A stretch of 64,000 bases of DNA, from NCBI GenBank assembly GCA_000507305.1, contig DF239215.1:248001-312000 (forward strand), written 5' to 3'. The notes under the pieces are model-generated. The model ran no database searches, was not told the origin of the DNA, and was given only the letters and a program-made list of their open reading frames with translations. The translations under genes and the position numbers were made by a program. The first letter of the stretch is position 1. The number at the start of each line of letters is the position of its first letter. Shown here piece after piece: positions 20,396 through 30,372 of the stretch. This DNA is from Breviolum minutum Mf 1.05b.01 (Eukaryota; Sar; Dinophyceae; Suessiales; Symbiodiniaceae).

Positions 20396-23300
20396 CACTC
20401 TGCCACCTCGGCTGCTTCTTCAGGCACATCCACCGCAGGGGTCACGAAGCGGATGTCTCCCCCCGGCAGCTGCGCCAAGAACCCCGTCATGGCAACCGTG
20501 GGAGGTCCCACCGAGATGGAAGGACGATCGTTGTGACCGCAACGTCACTTGAACAAGAAAATGGCCCATGGGTCAATTGGAGAAGTCTGGATTAAAAGTG
20601 AAAGTTTGGCAACACTTGATGCATTTTTGGGGGAAGCCTTGGGAGCCACTTGAAGGGTCATCGCAACTAGTATATACTTAGTCATAACACTTAGTAACCA
20701 TGGCTAATAAGTCCCCTAAGGAGGGTTGTTCCCCTTCCATAAATGGCCTTTCCATGGCTTATACATGGGGGTGATCCCCATCCTCCTAAGTGGGATGATC
20801 CCCATGATCCGGGTCCCTTCCTTTGTTTGGCTGGGTGCGCGGACCACTTCTTTCGAAGCACACGGACTTGTTCTTGTTGTTCACGAAGTTCCTTTTTCAT
20901 CTGGTAATACCTCGGCAGCAAACGCTGCAGGAACCAACCTTCATATGGATTCCCCCCAGGTACCTGATGGGATCCCTCCACGACTTGAAAAATGTAGTGT
21001 TTCAATTGGATGATGAACCAAATCTCTACATGGGAAATGGTTGGAAATAAGCAAACATCCAATTAAAGTGTAGTCCCAACAATGTGGAAGGGAATACTTT
21101 TAGCATTGGATTGGGGCGCCCTTAAACTCCCATGAAACGAACCCCACCCCATCTCTGGTTTTTACCTGAAAACAGAGCCTCCAGACGCTGAAGGTGCCTT
21201 CACTTCTTCTTCATCTTGAATGCCTAAGATTTCACGCACCTGAGCGAGATTCTAAACGGGACCGTTTGACAAAAAGGACGGGCAAATGGGGACATTTTCC
21301 TATGACTGCTAAACCTGAATTTCTTTAGGGCATTTTTGGGGGATTACCAAAAATGCAGTTTGGTCAGCTACAATTTGCTCAGATAGGTCATAAATTTCTT
21401 TTTGATTTTGCGCCTGAGATTTGCTGGTCATCATCCTGGCCATCATATGGATGAATTGTCAAACACACCTTCCGCAGGGAATTATGGCTGGTCAACCTAC
21501 CCCCCCTCACGTACCCATTGAGAAATAAGGCTTTAACAGCGGCGTTAGTAAGGGAAACCAACAGTTTTCATAAGCCCTGATCATAGAAAACACTTGTTTC
21601 TGGGAGGGAGGTACCTTAGGGGGAAGGGTAGGTTGACTAGCCATGCCATGTGGGGACTCCCTTGACTTGTGAAAAAATACATCTTGCGGATCGTGAAAAT
21701 TCGCGTAGAAATAGGTGGGAAATTCCCCCATCCCACAGCCCACCATTGCGTACCATACCACTGGGACGCCGGAGCCTGTGCCACCACGGCATCCGTATCG
21801 CCGCCTTTTCACCGAAGAAACCACCACCCATGTTGGGGAGATTCAAGCTTGATACAAATCTGTGGGGATTTTGAGGGATTTCCCTTATATTAATCCATTG
21901 GTTGGGTAATATTTCATGACCCCTACTCGGAGGATCGTCCCATGACTTTTAAGTGGTGAAAATAATCATGGTCAGTTTCCGTCCCCTACGAGTGATAGGG
22001 TTATGGTGTCATGAATCCTGACCCCTCAAAAAGTGGCATCATGTTGAGGACCAATACACCCCCCTGTTTTTATAAGGTTCATTCACCCCTTCCGTGATGA
22101 AAAACGACTTTTTCAATGGGAATTTCCACCTTCCCTTCGGTAAAAACGGCACTTTCCCGGTTTTCACATGGATCTCTGCTACAAAGAACTAACATAGCCA
22201 TGAAGCTTGAACAACTCGCCACTTGGAACATGATGATGTTGGGAAGACCTTCTCCGGCTTTTTTTCACCTAAAATCCTCAGGTACCCTGGAAATGGAGAA
22301 CCACTTACGCGCACCCGATGCAGCTTAATTGTAACGCTTTATGTAAGGGAATCCAACCCCCAAAAAAACGTTCTTTTTATTGAGGCACATTTTAAAAAAC
22401 AACAAAAAACACACGCATTTGAGGTACATGCAACGCAGCACCCCAAAAAAAAAAAAAACATCGGCAGCTCGGCTTTCGCGCCTTTGCCCTTCATCAAGGC
22501 TTTCAACTTTTTCAATTTCACATCCTCAGAGTTGGTCAGGAAGATTGAGGGGCCAGGAGGTGTAGACTTCTTTGTCGTCGGGGGGGGTCCGGAGCAGAAA
22601 AACATATGTTTAACCGGTGTTTTCTAGGTTATTGTTTTTCAAGAAAGGTTGTAATGTAACTAGTTGACTACCCTCTTGTAGAGTAAGATCAACACTGCAT
22701 ATCATTTCATACAATTTTCTACTAGTTCTTCCTGTTTTTTTTCGCTGTGGAACATCCCAACACATTGACAAGAATCGGAGTATTCCATGATTCATGGCTG
22801 GAAAGGATTGCTTACAATCACAAAAGATTGGTAGTGCCACTTCCATAGGCAACTGTACTACTGTAAACATATATATATATATACAAGTACATGCCAATAT
22901 ATTTAGAAAGAGAGATAGATATATACATATATGATATACATTCAAAAACAATGCTTATATACATATATATATATATGTGTGATGATACATATATATGTAT
23001 ACTATATACATATGATCAGCCCAAGCGGATTAGGATTCCAATGGTCCGATGAGCAACTGTTTCTATACTGTTCCCACAAAAGACACCTTGAAAATTGATG
23101 GCTTGATCATAGCAAAATTTGCAGGTGCTATGTTTTTTTCAACCATCCCCACCATCTGCGAAAGGAAAATGTCCGCCAATTTTTGGGATTTTTCTGGTGT
23201 TTGTTGCTCCTAATTTCAGGGGTCAGAATTTCTTGTCCTTTATTGGCATCTTCGCCCAATGAGCAAAATGTGGAATCACGACAAGGATGGATTCCACTTG

Positions 23301-23589
23301 CTTGGATAGACTGGGGTGACCTCCTCCCAAACAAAAAAAAACACAAGAGTGGCGTAAAGGTCGGATGTTGACCATGTTGTGTTTTTTTCATCAGAGCGAC
23401 CTCCAAAAGAGTTTCCTGGTTCACTGTATGTGTGTGTGTATTGTATACACATATGGTAAGGGCTTCGTAAGGGCAGTGGTTGGCAATATGTCATTTTCTG
23501 GCTGACTTTGCTTTCTCACAGACTTCCATCACGACGGAACTTTGCTTCTCCGGACCAAAATCCATGAGAAAAACGGTTTTCTTCAACGG
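20396..23589 (-). CDS. Predicted multi-exon gene of unknown function (at least seven exons)
   Basis: Minus-strand exons with coding character and plausible borders: 23589-23507 (LKKTVFLMDFGPEKQSSVVM; acceptor AACAG, donor GTCAGC), 22597-22462 (IFLTNSEDVKLKKLKALMKG), 21830-21655 (GSGVPVVWYAMVGCGMGEFP then TYFYANFHDPQDV), 21437-21348 (SQAQNQKEIYDLSEQIVADQ), 21251-21166 (NLAQVREILGIQDEEEVKAP; TTTAG acceptor, CAG|GTAAAA donor), 20963-20848 (YQMKKELREQQEQVRVLRK, coiled coil) and 20540-20396 (FLAQLPGGDIRFVTPAVDVP). An open stretch at 22270-22090 may be another exon. I recognise no family. The introns contain inverted-end elements, for example 21488-21640. It may be more than one gene. Confidence 0.5.
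21488..21640. repeat. Family 1 palindromic element
   Basis: Same inverted ends as 6498-6629 (GGTCAACCTACCCC and GGTAGGTTGACTAGCC), lying between two predicted exons of the minus-strand gene at 20.4-23.6 kb. Interior is diverged but keeps the GAAATAAGG and ACCTTAGGGGG blocks. Confidence 0.75.
21920..22000. repeat. Family 8 element, half
   Basis: CCCCTACTCGGAGGATCGTC then CCATGACTTTTAAGTGGTGA and AAATAATCATGGTCAG, reverse orientation to 19020-19179. Confidence 0.55.
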
Positions 23590-23821
23590 CTGTTAAAGCC
23601 TCAAGCGTTTTAATTAAACGAAAGTAGCAGGGCCTGCTATAAATGGATCAAAAGAGAAAAACAGCGCAAAATTTCTAGCTGAAATACAAACTGAAGCGCT
23701 TTTTGTGACCACTTCCTACAACAAACAGCGAGTTTTCGCCCCTCAAAAACCAAGTTGGTTGGTTTTGACTTTCGCCTTTGAACCTTGGGGGGTCATTTTT
23801 GGAGAGCGTTAACTGCAGTTT

Positions 23822-24130
23822 CACGGAGGGTATTGTGACATTTTGGGTTTCCCGGACGATGTCATGAATTTCATTTCGCATCTCCTGCGGAATAAACAAA
23901 AATTCGAGATTCCTTTTTTCAGAAACTGATTTTGCCCCCCTTGTCCCAACGGAGGCGGAAATGTGACTTCAAAACCTGGGGGATTGAGGAAAAAAAAGGA
24001 GGAAAAAAAAAAACACACTTCAAGAGACAAGTTTTCAGGAAAAAAAACAGATTTGGGGTGAAAATAAGCCTTGGAGAGCTGCCGGGCAACCTTGCCTATG
24101 GATATCCCTGGGTGATCCCCGCGGAAAATG
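23822..24130 (-). CDS. Two predicted exons, the first HMG-box-like
   Basis: Exon 24130-24070 reads IFRGDHPGISIGKVARQLSK, which resembles the first half of an HMG box (R-x-x-HPG-I-S-I-x-x-V-A-x-x-L). It ends at a GC-type donor (AAG|GCTTAT). Exon 23884-23822 reads EMRNEIHDIVRETQNVTIPS, with acceptor CCGCAG and donor GTGAAA. The second half of an HMG box is not obvious, so the family call is weak. They lie at the 5' side of the next predicted gene on the same strand and could belong to it. Confidence 0.35.
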
Positions 24131-24545
24131 TTACTTTTTGACTATACTCCACATCATTGATGGTATTATGAGATCTAACAATTCGTCACAGCCATCCAGC
24201 CGCTTTCCACCACTCAAAAAAGTCTCACTTTTTTGGGGTCCTCAAAAAAGAGTCAAGCTCAACGTTAGAGTAGATGTTTGTTTGGGGTGCACAGGTAAAC
24301 ACAAATCACAAATCCCTCCAAGGCTGGATGTGAAAACCAAGTTGGGTTTAAACAACCTTTCAACCTAGGTTTTTCCCTGCTACTTCCGTTAAACCGAACC
24401 ACCCTAGAAGAATATGAACAATAGATACCAAAAAATGGAGGTTTAGAATCTAAGTATCGCCGAATCAACTATGGCTATCTTGGCTATCTTTTTGAGATCT
24501 GGGAGGTGGTTTTCACCACTGGAAAACACCAACCAACAGCACGCC

Positions 24546-24650
24546 GCCCAAACCGTTGGAAACCTCCGTCTTACCCTGGGTGCTCATAAGCGCCGTGATG
24601 CTGGCCCGCGCCTGAGGGGTCCCAAGGAGCTGAAAGCTGGCAAGTAAGTG
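24546..24650 (-). CDS. Possible exon, strand uncertain
   Basis: Minus strand reads LLGTPQARASITALMSTQGK after a TTGCCAG acceptor. The plus strand is also open here (LGAHKRRDAGPRLRGPKELK with a stop). Base composition is exon-like (GC-rich) against AT-rich flanks. Minus is preferred only because neighbours are on minus. Confidence 0.3.
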
Positions 24651-24719
24651 AAAACCCGATAAATGGCCTAGAAGTGGCCACCAACACACATGTTCAATCA
24701 CAACAAGCAAATGAGTAGA

Positions 24720-24976
24720 TACAAGATGGGTCCCTACCACCTATACACCAGGGTGAAATTAGATGGCACAGTTACCATGTATGCAAGGTTTATATCAGCC
24801 CTGCATTACGCTACCTGTTGGGGACTGTGCCATGTACTTTGGCCATGGGGTAAGTAGGATTATATCTCCACTTATTTCGGGGTAAAATAGCCCCCACTTA
24901 CCCATTGATTTTCGGCCATTCATAGGGGTGTTAAGCCCATTTATAACTAGTATAGTATAGGGCCCATCTTGTAAGT
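24720..24976. repeat. Family 4 element(s), possibly nested
   Basis: Left ACAAGATGGGTCCCTACCAC at 24722, right GTATAGGGCCCATCTTGT ending at 24975; interior block GTAAGTAGGATTATATCTCC then CACTTATTTCGGGGTAAAAT. Longer than its relatives, with about 90 bp of extra sequence. Confidence 0.6.
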
Positions 24977-25390
24977 AGCACTTCTGGGGCCATAAAAAAG
25001 AATTACATCTTTCCTTAACCATCGCGGAATATGTAAGAATTCATCCAAATTTCATGAAATTTACCATGCTTAGATCATGTTTCCTATTGGCAATGGTCCA
25101 ATTCCAGATCTGGGAGGATTATTTTGGTTCCTTTTGGAACCATTCCTTGGCCGTCTTGAACTGGCATTATGACTGGACCAAGCCAAGTTTGACACACCAA
25201 TCACAGTCTGCCATGCATTATGGACGACAAACATGTTGTTTAAAAAGCAAGGATGCCTTCACATTTTGGAAAAACCGCCTCATGTTCAAAAGGAACATCT
25301 TTTTTCCATTGTCAACAGGAACATCGTTACAGTGAATCATTGGAAACAGCTTCCTGGGAACCAAGGCATCCCCTGCAAAAAATCGCGTTT

Positions 25391-25446
25391 GGAGGTCGTT
25401 TTCCTTTTGCCCACCGGTGGGATATGTGATCGTTCCCTGGAGGGTA
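25391..25446. repeat. Family 5 element, right end
   Basis: GGGATATGTGATCGTTCCCT then GGAGGGTAG is nearly identical to the right end of 17591-17695. Confidence 0.55.
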
Positions 25447-26164
25447 GCCTCGTTCACATCGGAACAAAACCATGCTTCATGGTCAAAAAGGAACAAGCCT
25501 TGCTTTTTCCATGTTTTTTCGGAGGGGGAGGGGTTTGGCTCTGCATTTATGGATGATTCTTTCTTGAGATTCTGAGTAAATAATTTCCCATATTTCATCA
25601 ACCATTCCGGGGAAGCTGCGCGTCTAAATGGTGTGTCCCAGTGAAGCTACCTTCATTTTTGCTGAACTGGGATTCCACTACCAAGCCTCATAATTCACCC
25701 CAGTTGAGATATGACCCCACGTTGCTGATGACCACTGATATGGCTTCATTGTGAGCGGCGTTGTTGGAAAAATCCTCCAAAAATGCCGCACCACATCCAT
25801 AAATCCAGCATCCAGTTGATGTATATGAAACGAACCTTCATGAATCAAGGAGTTTTAAACAGACATGGAGAACTAGATCTTGTCCATGAACCACTAGGTA
25901 TCCAACTGTTTTGCCCCCTGACACCCTCAACGTGCACTCATTTCCTCAGTGGATCATCCAAACACTACATGTTGTGCTTTCAATCCTGTACCACGAATTA
26001 TCCGTTGATCCAACAATCACATATTATATACATAATATAAATACTTGCACAAATATATACTCTTATAAATGTACATGCCATACATCTCTATTCATGTTGT
26101 ATCATCACACAAACAAGTAATATATCTATGTCTAAAATATATAAATATAATATCATATGTAGAT

Positions 26165-26318
26165 GACAACATGACAACATCCAACAAATCCCCCAAATTC
26201 CAACCACCCCCGGCCTCTTCTCCTGCGTTCAACTGCACCGTCTCGGCTGTCACCGTCAATCGCCCTGTGGCCGTGGTGGCCGTGGCCAAGGCGGGCACCG
26301 TGTCATGGTCGTCGTCGC
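26165..26318 (-). CDS. Predicted exon (Ala/Thr-rich, acidic)
   Basis: Minus strand reads DDDHDTVPALATATTATGRL and later NLGDLLDVV. A CGCCAG acceptor precedes it. Composition is GC-rich in AT-rich surroundings. The plus strand is also open, so strand is inferred from neighbours. Confidence 0.4.
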
Positions 26319-26743
26319 CTGGCGGGGATGTCATCCCAACTACGATTACTACAGATCCCTTCCAGGATTCCCCCCATCCCCCCCAACAACAAAAAAAAGG
26401 TGAGAACTCAATATTTCAGCCTTATATCTTTTTTGGGGGGTAAATATATGAGATTTAAAACAACTCGAGCATCCAGGAACAGGTCTTGCTTGTCAAGATG
26501 TTGAAGAATTTTGAGGCCGAGTGTTACTGAAACTCTTGATGCTTCAAGGCATTTTCTGAGAAAACTTTGCGAATTCTAAAGCAACGGGAAATTGGTGGTT
26601 GGTTTGGTCGCTATCACTTTGCCACTGGCTTTTTTGGGTTTGTATGTGAGTCATGTTGGGTTTTTTTGGGCACGTTGCATTGACGAAAAACACAACAACT
26701 ATCAAAAAAGTGACAAAGGACATCATTCAACAAAAATCACTAG

Positions 26744-26846
26744 CCCTCCAGGGGACGATCACATATCCCACCAAACGGGAAGTTGGGAAAATCATCGTCT
26801 CAAGAGTGCCAAAACGGTATTGTATATGTGATCGTTCCCAGTTCAG
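26744..26846. repeat. Family 5 element
   Basis: Left CCCTCCAGGGGACGATCACA, right TATATGTGATCGTTCCCAG; interior GGGAAAATCATCGTCTCAAG. Confidence 0.7.
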
Positions 26847-26865
26847 GTCAGGTAAGCACATGAAT

Positions 26866-26960
26866 TATGGCTGGTCAACCAACTCCCCCCCCCGGGAAAT
26901 AAGGCCTTATGATGAAGGCTTATGAAAACCATTGGTTTCCCTTAAGAAGGCCGGCTGTTA
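26866..26960. repeat. Family 1 element, 3' end diverged
   Basis: Starts AATTATGGCTGGTCAACC, the same 18 bases that open the 21488 copy, and shares the CCATTGGTTTCCCTTAAGAA interior with the 6498 copy. The right inverted end is not recognisable. Confidence 0.6.
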
Positions 26961-27017
26961 AACCCGGTTGCTAAACTGGAGAGGTTTTTAGGCTCCAAAC
27001 CTCCCCACCGACCTCAC

Positions 27018-27147
27018 CTTCCACGTCAGACAGATCTGGTGTTAATGGCAACGGTGGAACTGGATCTCGTTCACTGGAGGCTACGGTGGTGCCCGGCCAT
27101 GTCACCGTTCCAGCCTGGCTCAAAACGAAGGGTTTGGAGGATGGACT
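27018..27147 (-). CDS. Predicted internal exon
   Basis: Minus strand reads SKPFVLSQAGTVTWPGTTVA and continues to TPDLSDVE. Acceptor CACCTGCAG and donor GAAG|GTGAGG are both strong. Low-complexity Pro/Thr/Ser composition suggests a linker region. Probably the same gene as 27534-27423. Confidence 0.5.
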
Positions 27148-27169
27148 CTGCAGGTGATGGGATCAACCC

Positions 27170-27262
27170 CCATTAAGGGGTCCCACGTTACCCTACTTAG
27201 GGGACTTACGATCACCATGGTTAACCACGGCATCCTACATGGGATGATCCTCCAAGTACTAT
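27170..27262. repeat. Family 8 element
   Basis: ACCCTACTTAGGGGACTTAC at the left, TCACCATGGTTAACC inside, ATGGGATGATCCTCCAAGTA at the right. Confidence 0.55.
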
Positions 27263-27422
27263 CACCTCCCCAAAATCGCTGAAACAATGGCAACCAAAGT
27301 TTCGTGCACAAATCACACCATTGGAATTCCTGAGGCCCCTCAGCTGTTACACCCCGGGGGCACCATGCACCTCTTTTTTTTTTGAGGGGGATGTGATGTT
27401 CATCCCTTGTCATCCCATAAAC

Positions 27423-27534
27423 TTTGTCTGAAAAATTCACTTCCATGAGGCACCAAGAACACGACAACCCCATCCTCTGGCATATCCTCAAGCTCCCCTA
27501 TGGGAACTCCCGGCGCTTCCTGCAAGACCCGGAG
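27423..27534 (-). CDS. Predicted internal exon
   Basis: Minus strand reads LRVLQEAPGVPIGELEDMPE and then DGVVVFLVPHGSEFF. Acceptor CTTCAG at 27535-27540, donor GT at 27422-27421. Clear coding character, unknown family. Confidence 0.5.
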
Positions 27535-27552
27535 CTGAAGAAAAACACGTTG

Positions 27553-27682
27553 ACTCCCCCTGGAAGTTTACACCCCCGGAAGTTTAACAGCTTGCGCCTG
27601 AAAAATCATGGTTGGAAGACAACTTTCCTTTGGAATGGTAAATCTTCTGGCGCTATCTTAAACTTCCAGGGAGTAAGCCCAA
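27553..27682. repeat. Family 3 element
   Basis: CCCCCTGGAAGTTTACAC then GGAAGTTTAACAGC at the left, TGGTTGGAAGACAACTTTCC inside, CTTAAACTTCCAGGGAG at the right. Lies about 20 bp upstream of predicted exon 27534-27423. Confidence 0.65.
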
Positions 27683-28094
27683 GTTAGCCAGCTGAAAATT
27701 TACTGGGGCCCAATTTTTTTTCGGGAACTGTTTGGATCCATCCAAAAATGCTGAAACCTGGGAATGAAGCTACAAAATGAGATGAAACAGGGTGAAGCTT
27801 GCCCCTGATGTTTGATGGACTGGGGAGTCAAAATCATCAACATATCAACATATACATCACACATCGTGACATCGGGTCGGTCCTGTAGCCCTGCAATGGG
27901 TGAACTCTCTGCGCTCGAGGGGCGACTCAAACCTGGTGAATCAGGGCACCGAAAAAAAGATGCTTCCTTCTGTCAATTCATATGTAGACATATGCATGTT
28001 TGTTTCATCTCGGTATGGATTTCTCAGAAGTGTTGATCAGAAAAGGGCTGGGGGGGATGATGGGAATTCAATCAAAATTACCAGTATGTGTTAC

Positions 28095-28223
28095 CCACCC
28101 GCCCTGTCACCGGTCGTTTTCAACGAGCAGCTAAAGCCAGTGCCCTCCACTGGCCGCGGCGAAGGGGAGCGCGAGTCCTTCTGGGAGGGTTTGGTGTGTT
28201 TCGGCCGCCTTGGAAAGAACTGA
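28095..28223 (-). CDS. Possible terminal exon, strand ambiguous
   Basis: GC-rich block. Minus frame: AAETHQTLPEGLALPFAAAS then GGHWL and stop. Plus frame: LSPVVFNEQLKPVPSTGRGE with a stop after GRLGKN. Both look coding. I favour minus by context only. Confidence 0.3.
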
Positions 28224-28299
28224 CCCAAGCATCATCAGCATCATCATCCCCAAAATACATCATCAATAAAAAACACATCTGTCTAATTAAATATCCATA

Positions 28300-28415
28300 A
28301 ATGTTGGGTCCTGCCAAAATCCCGTAACAGTGGAGTCCGTGAAGTTTAATAGAGACCCCTTCATAAAAATGAAAAGATTCTAGTTACCCACTGTTACTCA
28401 CAGGGTTTAGGCAAG
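28300..28415. repeat. Family 6 element (GGGTCCTGCC...CACTGTTA)
   Basis: TTGGGTCCTGCCAAAATCCC, CCTTCATAAAAATGAAAAGA and TTACCCACTGTTACTCACAG. Fragments recur at 2125-2165 and 12485-12510. Confidence 0.5.
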
Positions 28416-28424
28416 CCCTAATCT

Positions 28425-28470
28425 ATGTATATATATATATGTATTTTTCTTATATATATATATATATATA
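28425..28470. repeat. (AT)n tract near the retrotransposon
   Basis: TATATATATATATGTATTTT followed by a second TATATA run. Similar AT tracts lie at 470-490, 10058-10082, 22868-23015, 49383-49455 and 52390-52432. Confidence 0.8.
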
Positions 28471-28601
28471 TCTGGCCAGTTTATTTCACCAATCTAGATT
28501 TCCCTGAAATAAGGGGATTTCCCTTCCAAAAAGCTACCTTTTGAGGTGAGGTCGTGTGAGGTCCCTATAATTACATAATACACCACCCCTTTCTGACCCC
28601 T

Positions 28602-28735
28602 TCAAACTTCAAAGGCTTCCAACCTCATTTTGCTCGAACACATCCATCCTGGTGAGGTAACCCTCCTCGGGATTTTACCCAAGATCATCCTTTCCAGGGG
28701 AATCGAAAGGGCCCACCGCCCCCCCACCAATGCCA
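28602..28735 (-). CDS. Possible host exon abutting the retrotransposon
   Basis: Minus strand reads ALVGGRWALSIPLERMILGK with a candidate donor (TTGG|GTAAAA), 20-30 bp from the B2 end of the element. If real, the element landed beside or inside a host gene in the same orientation. Confidence 0.25.
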
Positions 28736-28757
28736 CAAAAATCCCCTCAAACAAATA

Positions 28758-28988
28758 AATAGGAAAACCCTTCTGCTCTTTTTGCCCGCAGGACAAGTTG
28801 GTAGAGAACAATCCAGCGAGGGAAAACCACCCGAGCCTCCTTTACTCGCACGCGAGCGAGCTTTGCAAAACAATGAATTTTCTAGGCTTTACAAAGCCAT
28901 TTCTGGAACCTCTAAAAGCCATTTCTGGGAACACAAGCTTACAGGTGATCGCTAGCTTATCATGAAAAGGAGGTAACCTACTTTCTTC
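28758..28988 (-). repeat. Split direct repeat B2 (3' terminus of the retrotransposon)
   Basis: Terminal copy of the 231-bp B repeat. A G-rich spacer of about 23 bp (28989-29011) separates it from A2. Identity with B1 ends at AATAGG (28758-28763), the predicted outer end of the insertion. Confidence 0.88.
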
Positions 28989-29011
28989 GGAGGCCCGGGG
29001 GGGTGAGGTGG

Positions 29012-29084
29012 GCTGAAAAAGCCGTGCTAATGAGCAAAAGATGCGACGGGTGATTTCCTAAAACATGAGGACATGAAGAATAGG
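29012..29084 (-). repeat. Split direct repeat A2 (internal copy)
   Basis: Second copy of the 73-bp A repeat, lying between B1 and B2. It overlaps B1 by six bases (AATAGG, 29079-29084). In PAT-type elements this junction regenerates the ends of a circular intermediate. Confidence 0.88.
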
Positions 29085-29309
29085 AAAACCCTTCTGCTCT
29101 TTTTGCCCGCAGGACAAGTTGGTAGAGAACAATCCAGCGAGGGAAAACCACCCGAGCCTCCTTTACTCGCACGCGAGCGAGCTTTGCAAAACAATGAATT
29201 TTCTAGGCTTTACAAAGCCATTTCTGGAACCTCTAAAAGCCATTTCTGGGAACACAAGCTTACAGGTGATCGCTAGCTTATCATGAAAAGGAGGTAACCT
29301 ACTTTCTTC
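29079..29309 (-). repeat. Split direct repeat B1 (internal copy, contains recombinase stop)
   Basis: This 231-bp segment is repeated 321 bp away at 28758-28988 with no difference that I can see. The last codons and TAG stop of the tyrosine recombinase reading frame lie at its 5' edge, so coding sequence runs into the repeat. Confidence 0.88.
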
Positions 29310-30372
29310 CACGTCCCCGTTTTTTTGACATATGTCGGGGCTCAACACGGCTAACCTCCTGCCAGAGGGACATAAGAGTTTTTTGCTTTGGGGTTGCTAC
29401 AAAAGTCAATGTTGTTAAAAGAGAAACAGAGTCTTGAATGTATATCTTTGCAGTACGTTCGGAAGTCCAGCGTCCAGTGTGCGTTACTTGAGAATAACTT
29501 CTACATGTTAACCACAAATCAGTTGCTCCGCCTCTGCGTAAGGAATATGGTTTATAATCCCATTTTGAAAGGCCACACTTCTCAAGCGCATCCCGAAAGA
29601 AAGTTCGGAACTTTGTCTGGTTCCAAGGGACAAGGAAAGCATCCTCCTGGTTGACACGTTTCCATTTTTGGAGGAGGTGTGTTAAGACTAAATCATGTGC
29701 AACAACAGTCCCTGCATGTGGATTTCTAGGCGCTGTCTTTGTTTCTCCCAGGAACAGAATTACTGTAGACCCATCTGAAGGTATTAAAATATCACGTGAT
29801 TGCAAGGAGAGGATTTCTCCTGTCCTCAACAAACAAACAAATCCTAAATATAGAGCTACAGCAATGTCGGGGGAAACTGAATGTACAAAACCTAAAAATA
29901 CTGCAAGAGTTTCTCGGGTAAAAGGAGGGGCTCGTGAAGGCAGTTCATGACGTTGCCACGTGCGTAGCAGGCGCCAACCTCCTGGTAAGCAACGCTTTAA
30001 TGATGGTTGAAAATACTGTAAACTCGAAAGAGTGTCTCCTGCCAAGGAGACACCCTCCCCATCTTGCCACAAAAATTCGATGTATTCTTCAACCTGCAAA
30101 TCTAATTGTGTTTTTGTGGGAGCAATCTGTTGGTTTTGCCCTGCAAGAAATGAAACAAAACGACGAAATGCATTCTTATATCTGTCAACGGTGGATGGCC
30201 GAACAATTAAACTGTGCAAATCTCCTAGCTGTTGTCTTCTCCTTTGGCGCTCTGCTTTTGTGATACCCTCAATGAGCGGTCTTTTCACCATTTTCGTTTT
30301 CGGGCCGTCGCGACGGCCTGTCTGCCGGGTTTTGATGGGTATCTGTGTAAGCGAGCACCAAAGAGATTCCAC
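29299..30372 (-). CDS. Retrotransposon tyrosine recombinase
   Basis: A 357-codon frame overlapping the 3' end of Pol by about 100 bp in the +1 frame; the likely start is the Met of MVKRPLIEG, about 28 codons in. Function: integrates the circular cDNA by strand exchange. Core motifs: Arg in LLRTGEIL (~184), Lys in GETKTAP, YSLRRGGATD (box II Arg, with Tyr where many family members have His), THTGRW (His/Trp) and the nucleophile in AKIYI (~310). The N-terminal part (40-150) fits a core-binding domain. The tail is basic (KKRGRGRK) and ends inside repeat B1. All catalytic positions are present apart from the His-to-Tyr change, so it is probably active. Confidence 0.9.
   Translation of the reverse strand: MESLWCSLTQIPIKTRQTGRRDGPKTKMVKRPLIEGITKAERQRRRQQLGDLHSLIVRPSTVDRYKNAFRRFVSFLAGQNQQIAPTKTQLDLQVEEYIEFLWQDGEGVSLAGDTLSSLQYFQPSLKRCLPGGWRLLRTWQRHELPSRAPPFTRETLAVFLGFVHSVSPDIAVALYLGFVCLLRTGEILSLQSRDILIPSDGSTVILFLGETKTAPRNPHAGTVVAHDLVLTHLLQKWKRVNQEDAFLVPWNQTKFRTFFRDALEKCGLSKWDYKPYSLRRGGATDLWLTCRSYSQVTHTGRWTSERTAKIYIQDSVSLLTTLTFVATPKQKTLMSLWQEVSRVEPRHMSKKRGRGRK

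Noticed and set aside
21650-21830. VTT/VMP1-type membrane protein from the GCGMGEFPTYFYA stretch
   Set aside because: The likeness to the GE-LPPYF region is short, and neighbouring exons do not match that family.
1-28600. Short palindromic repeats as a CRISPR array or bacterial repeats
   Set aside because: Copies are not regularly spaced, belong to many families, and sit among eukaryotic exons; there are no cas genes.
28742-29309. B1/B2 repeat as an ordinary LTR pair
   Set aside because: The two B copies are both at the 3' end with A2 between them, and the 5' end carries A1 instead. That is the split-repeat layout of tyrosine-recombinase elements; no integrase or protease was found.
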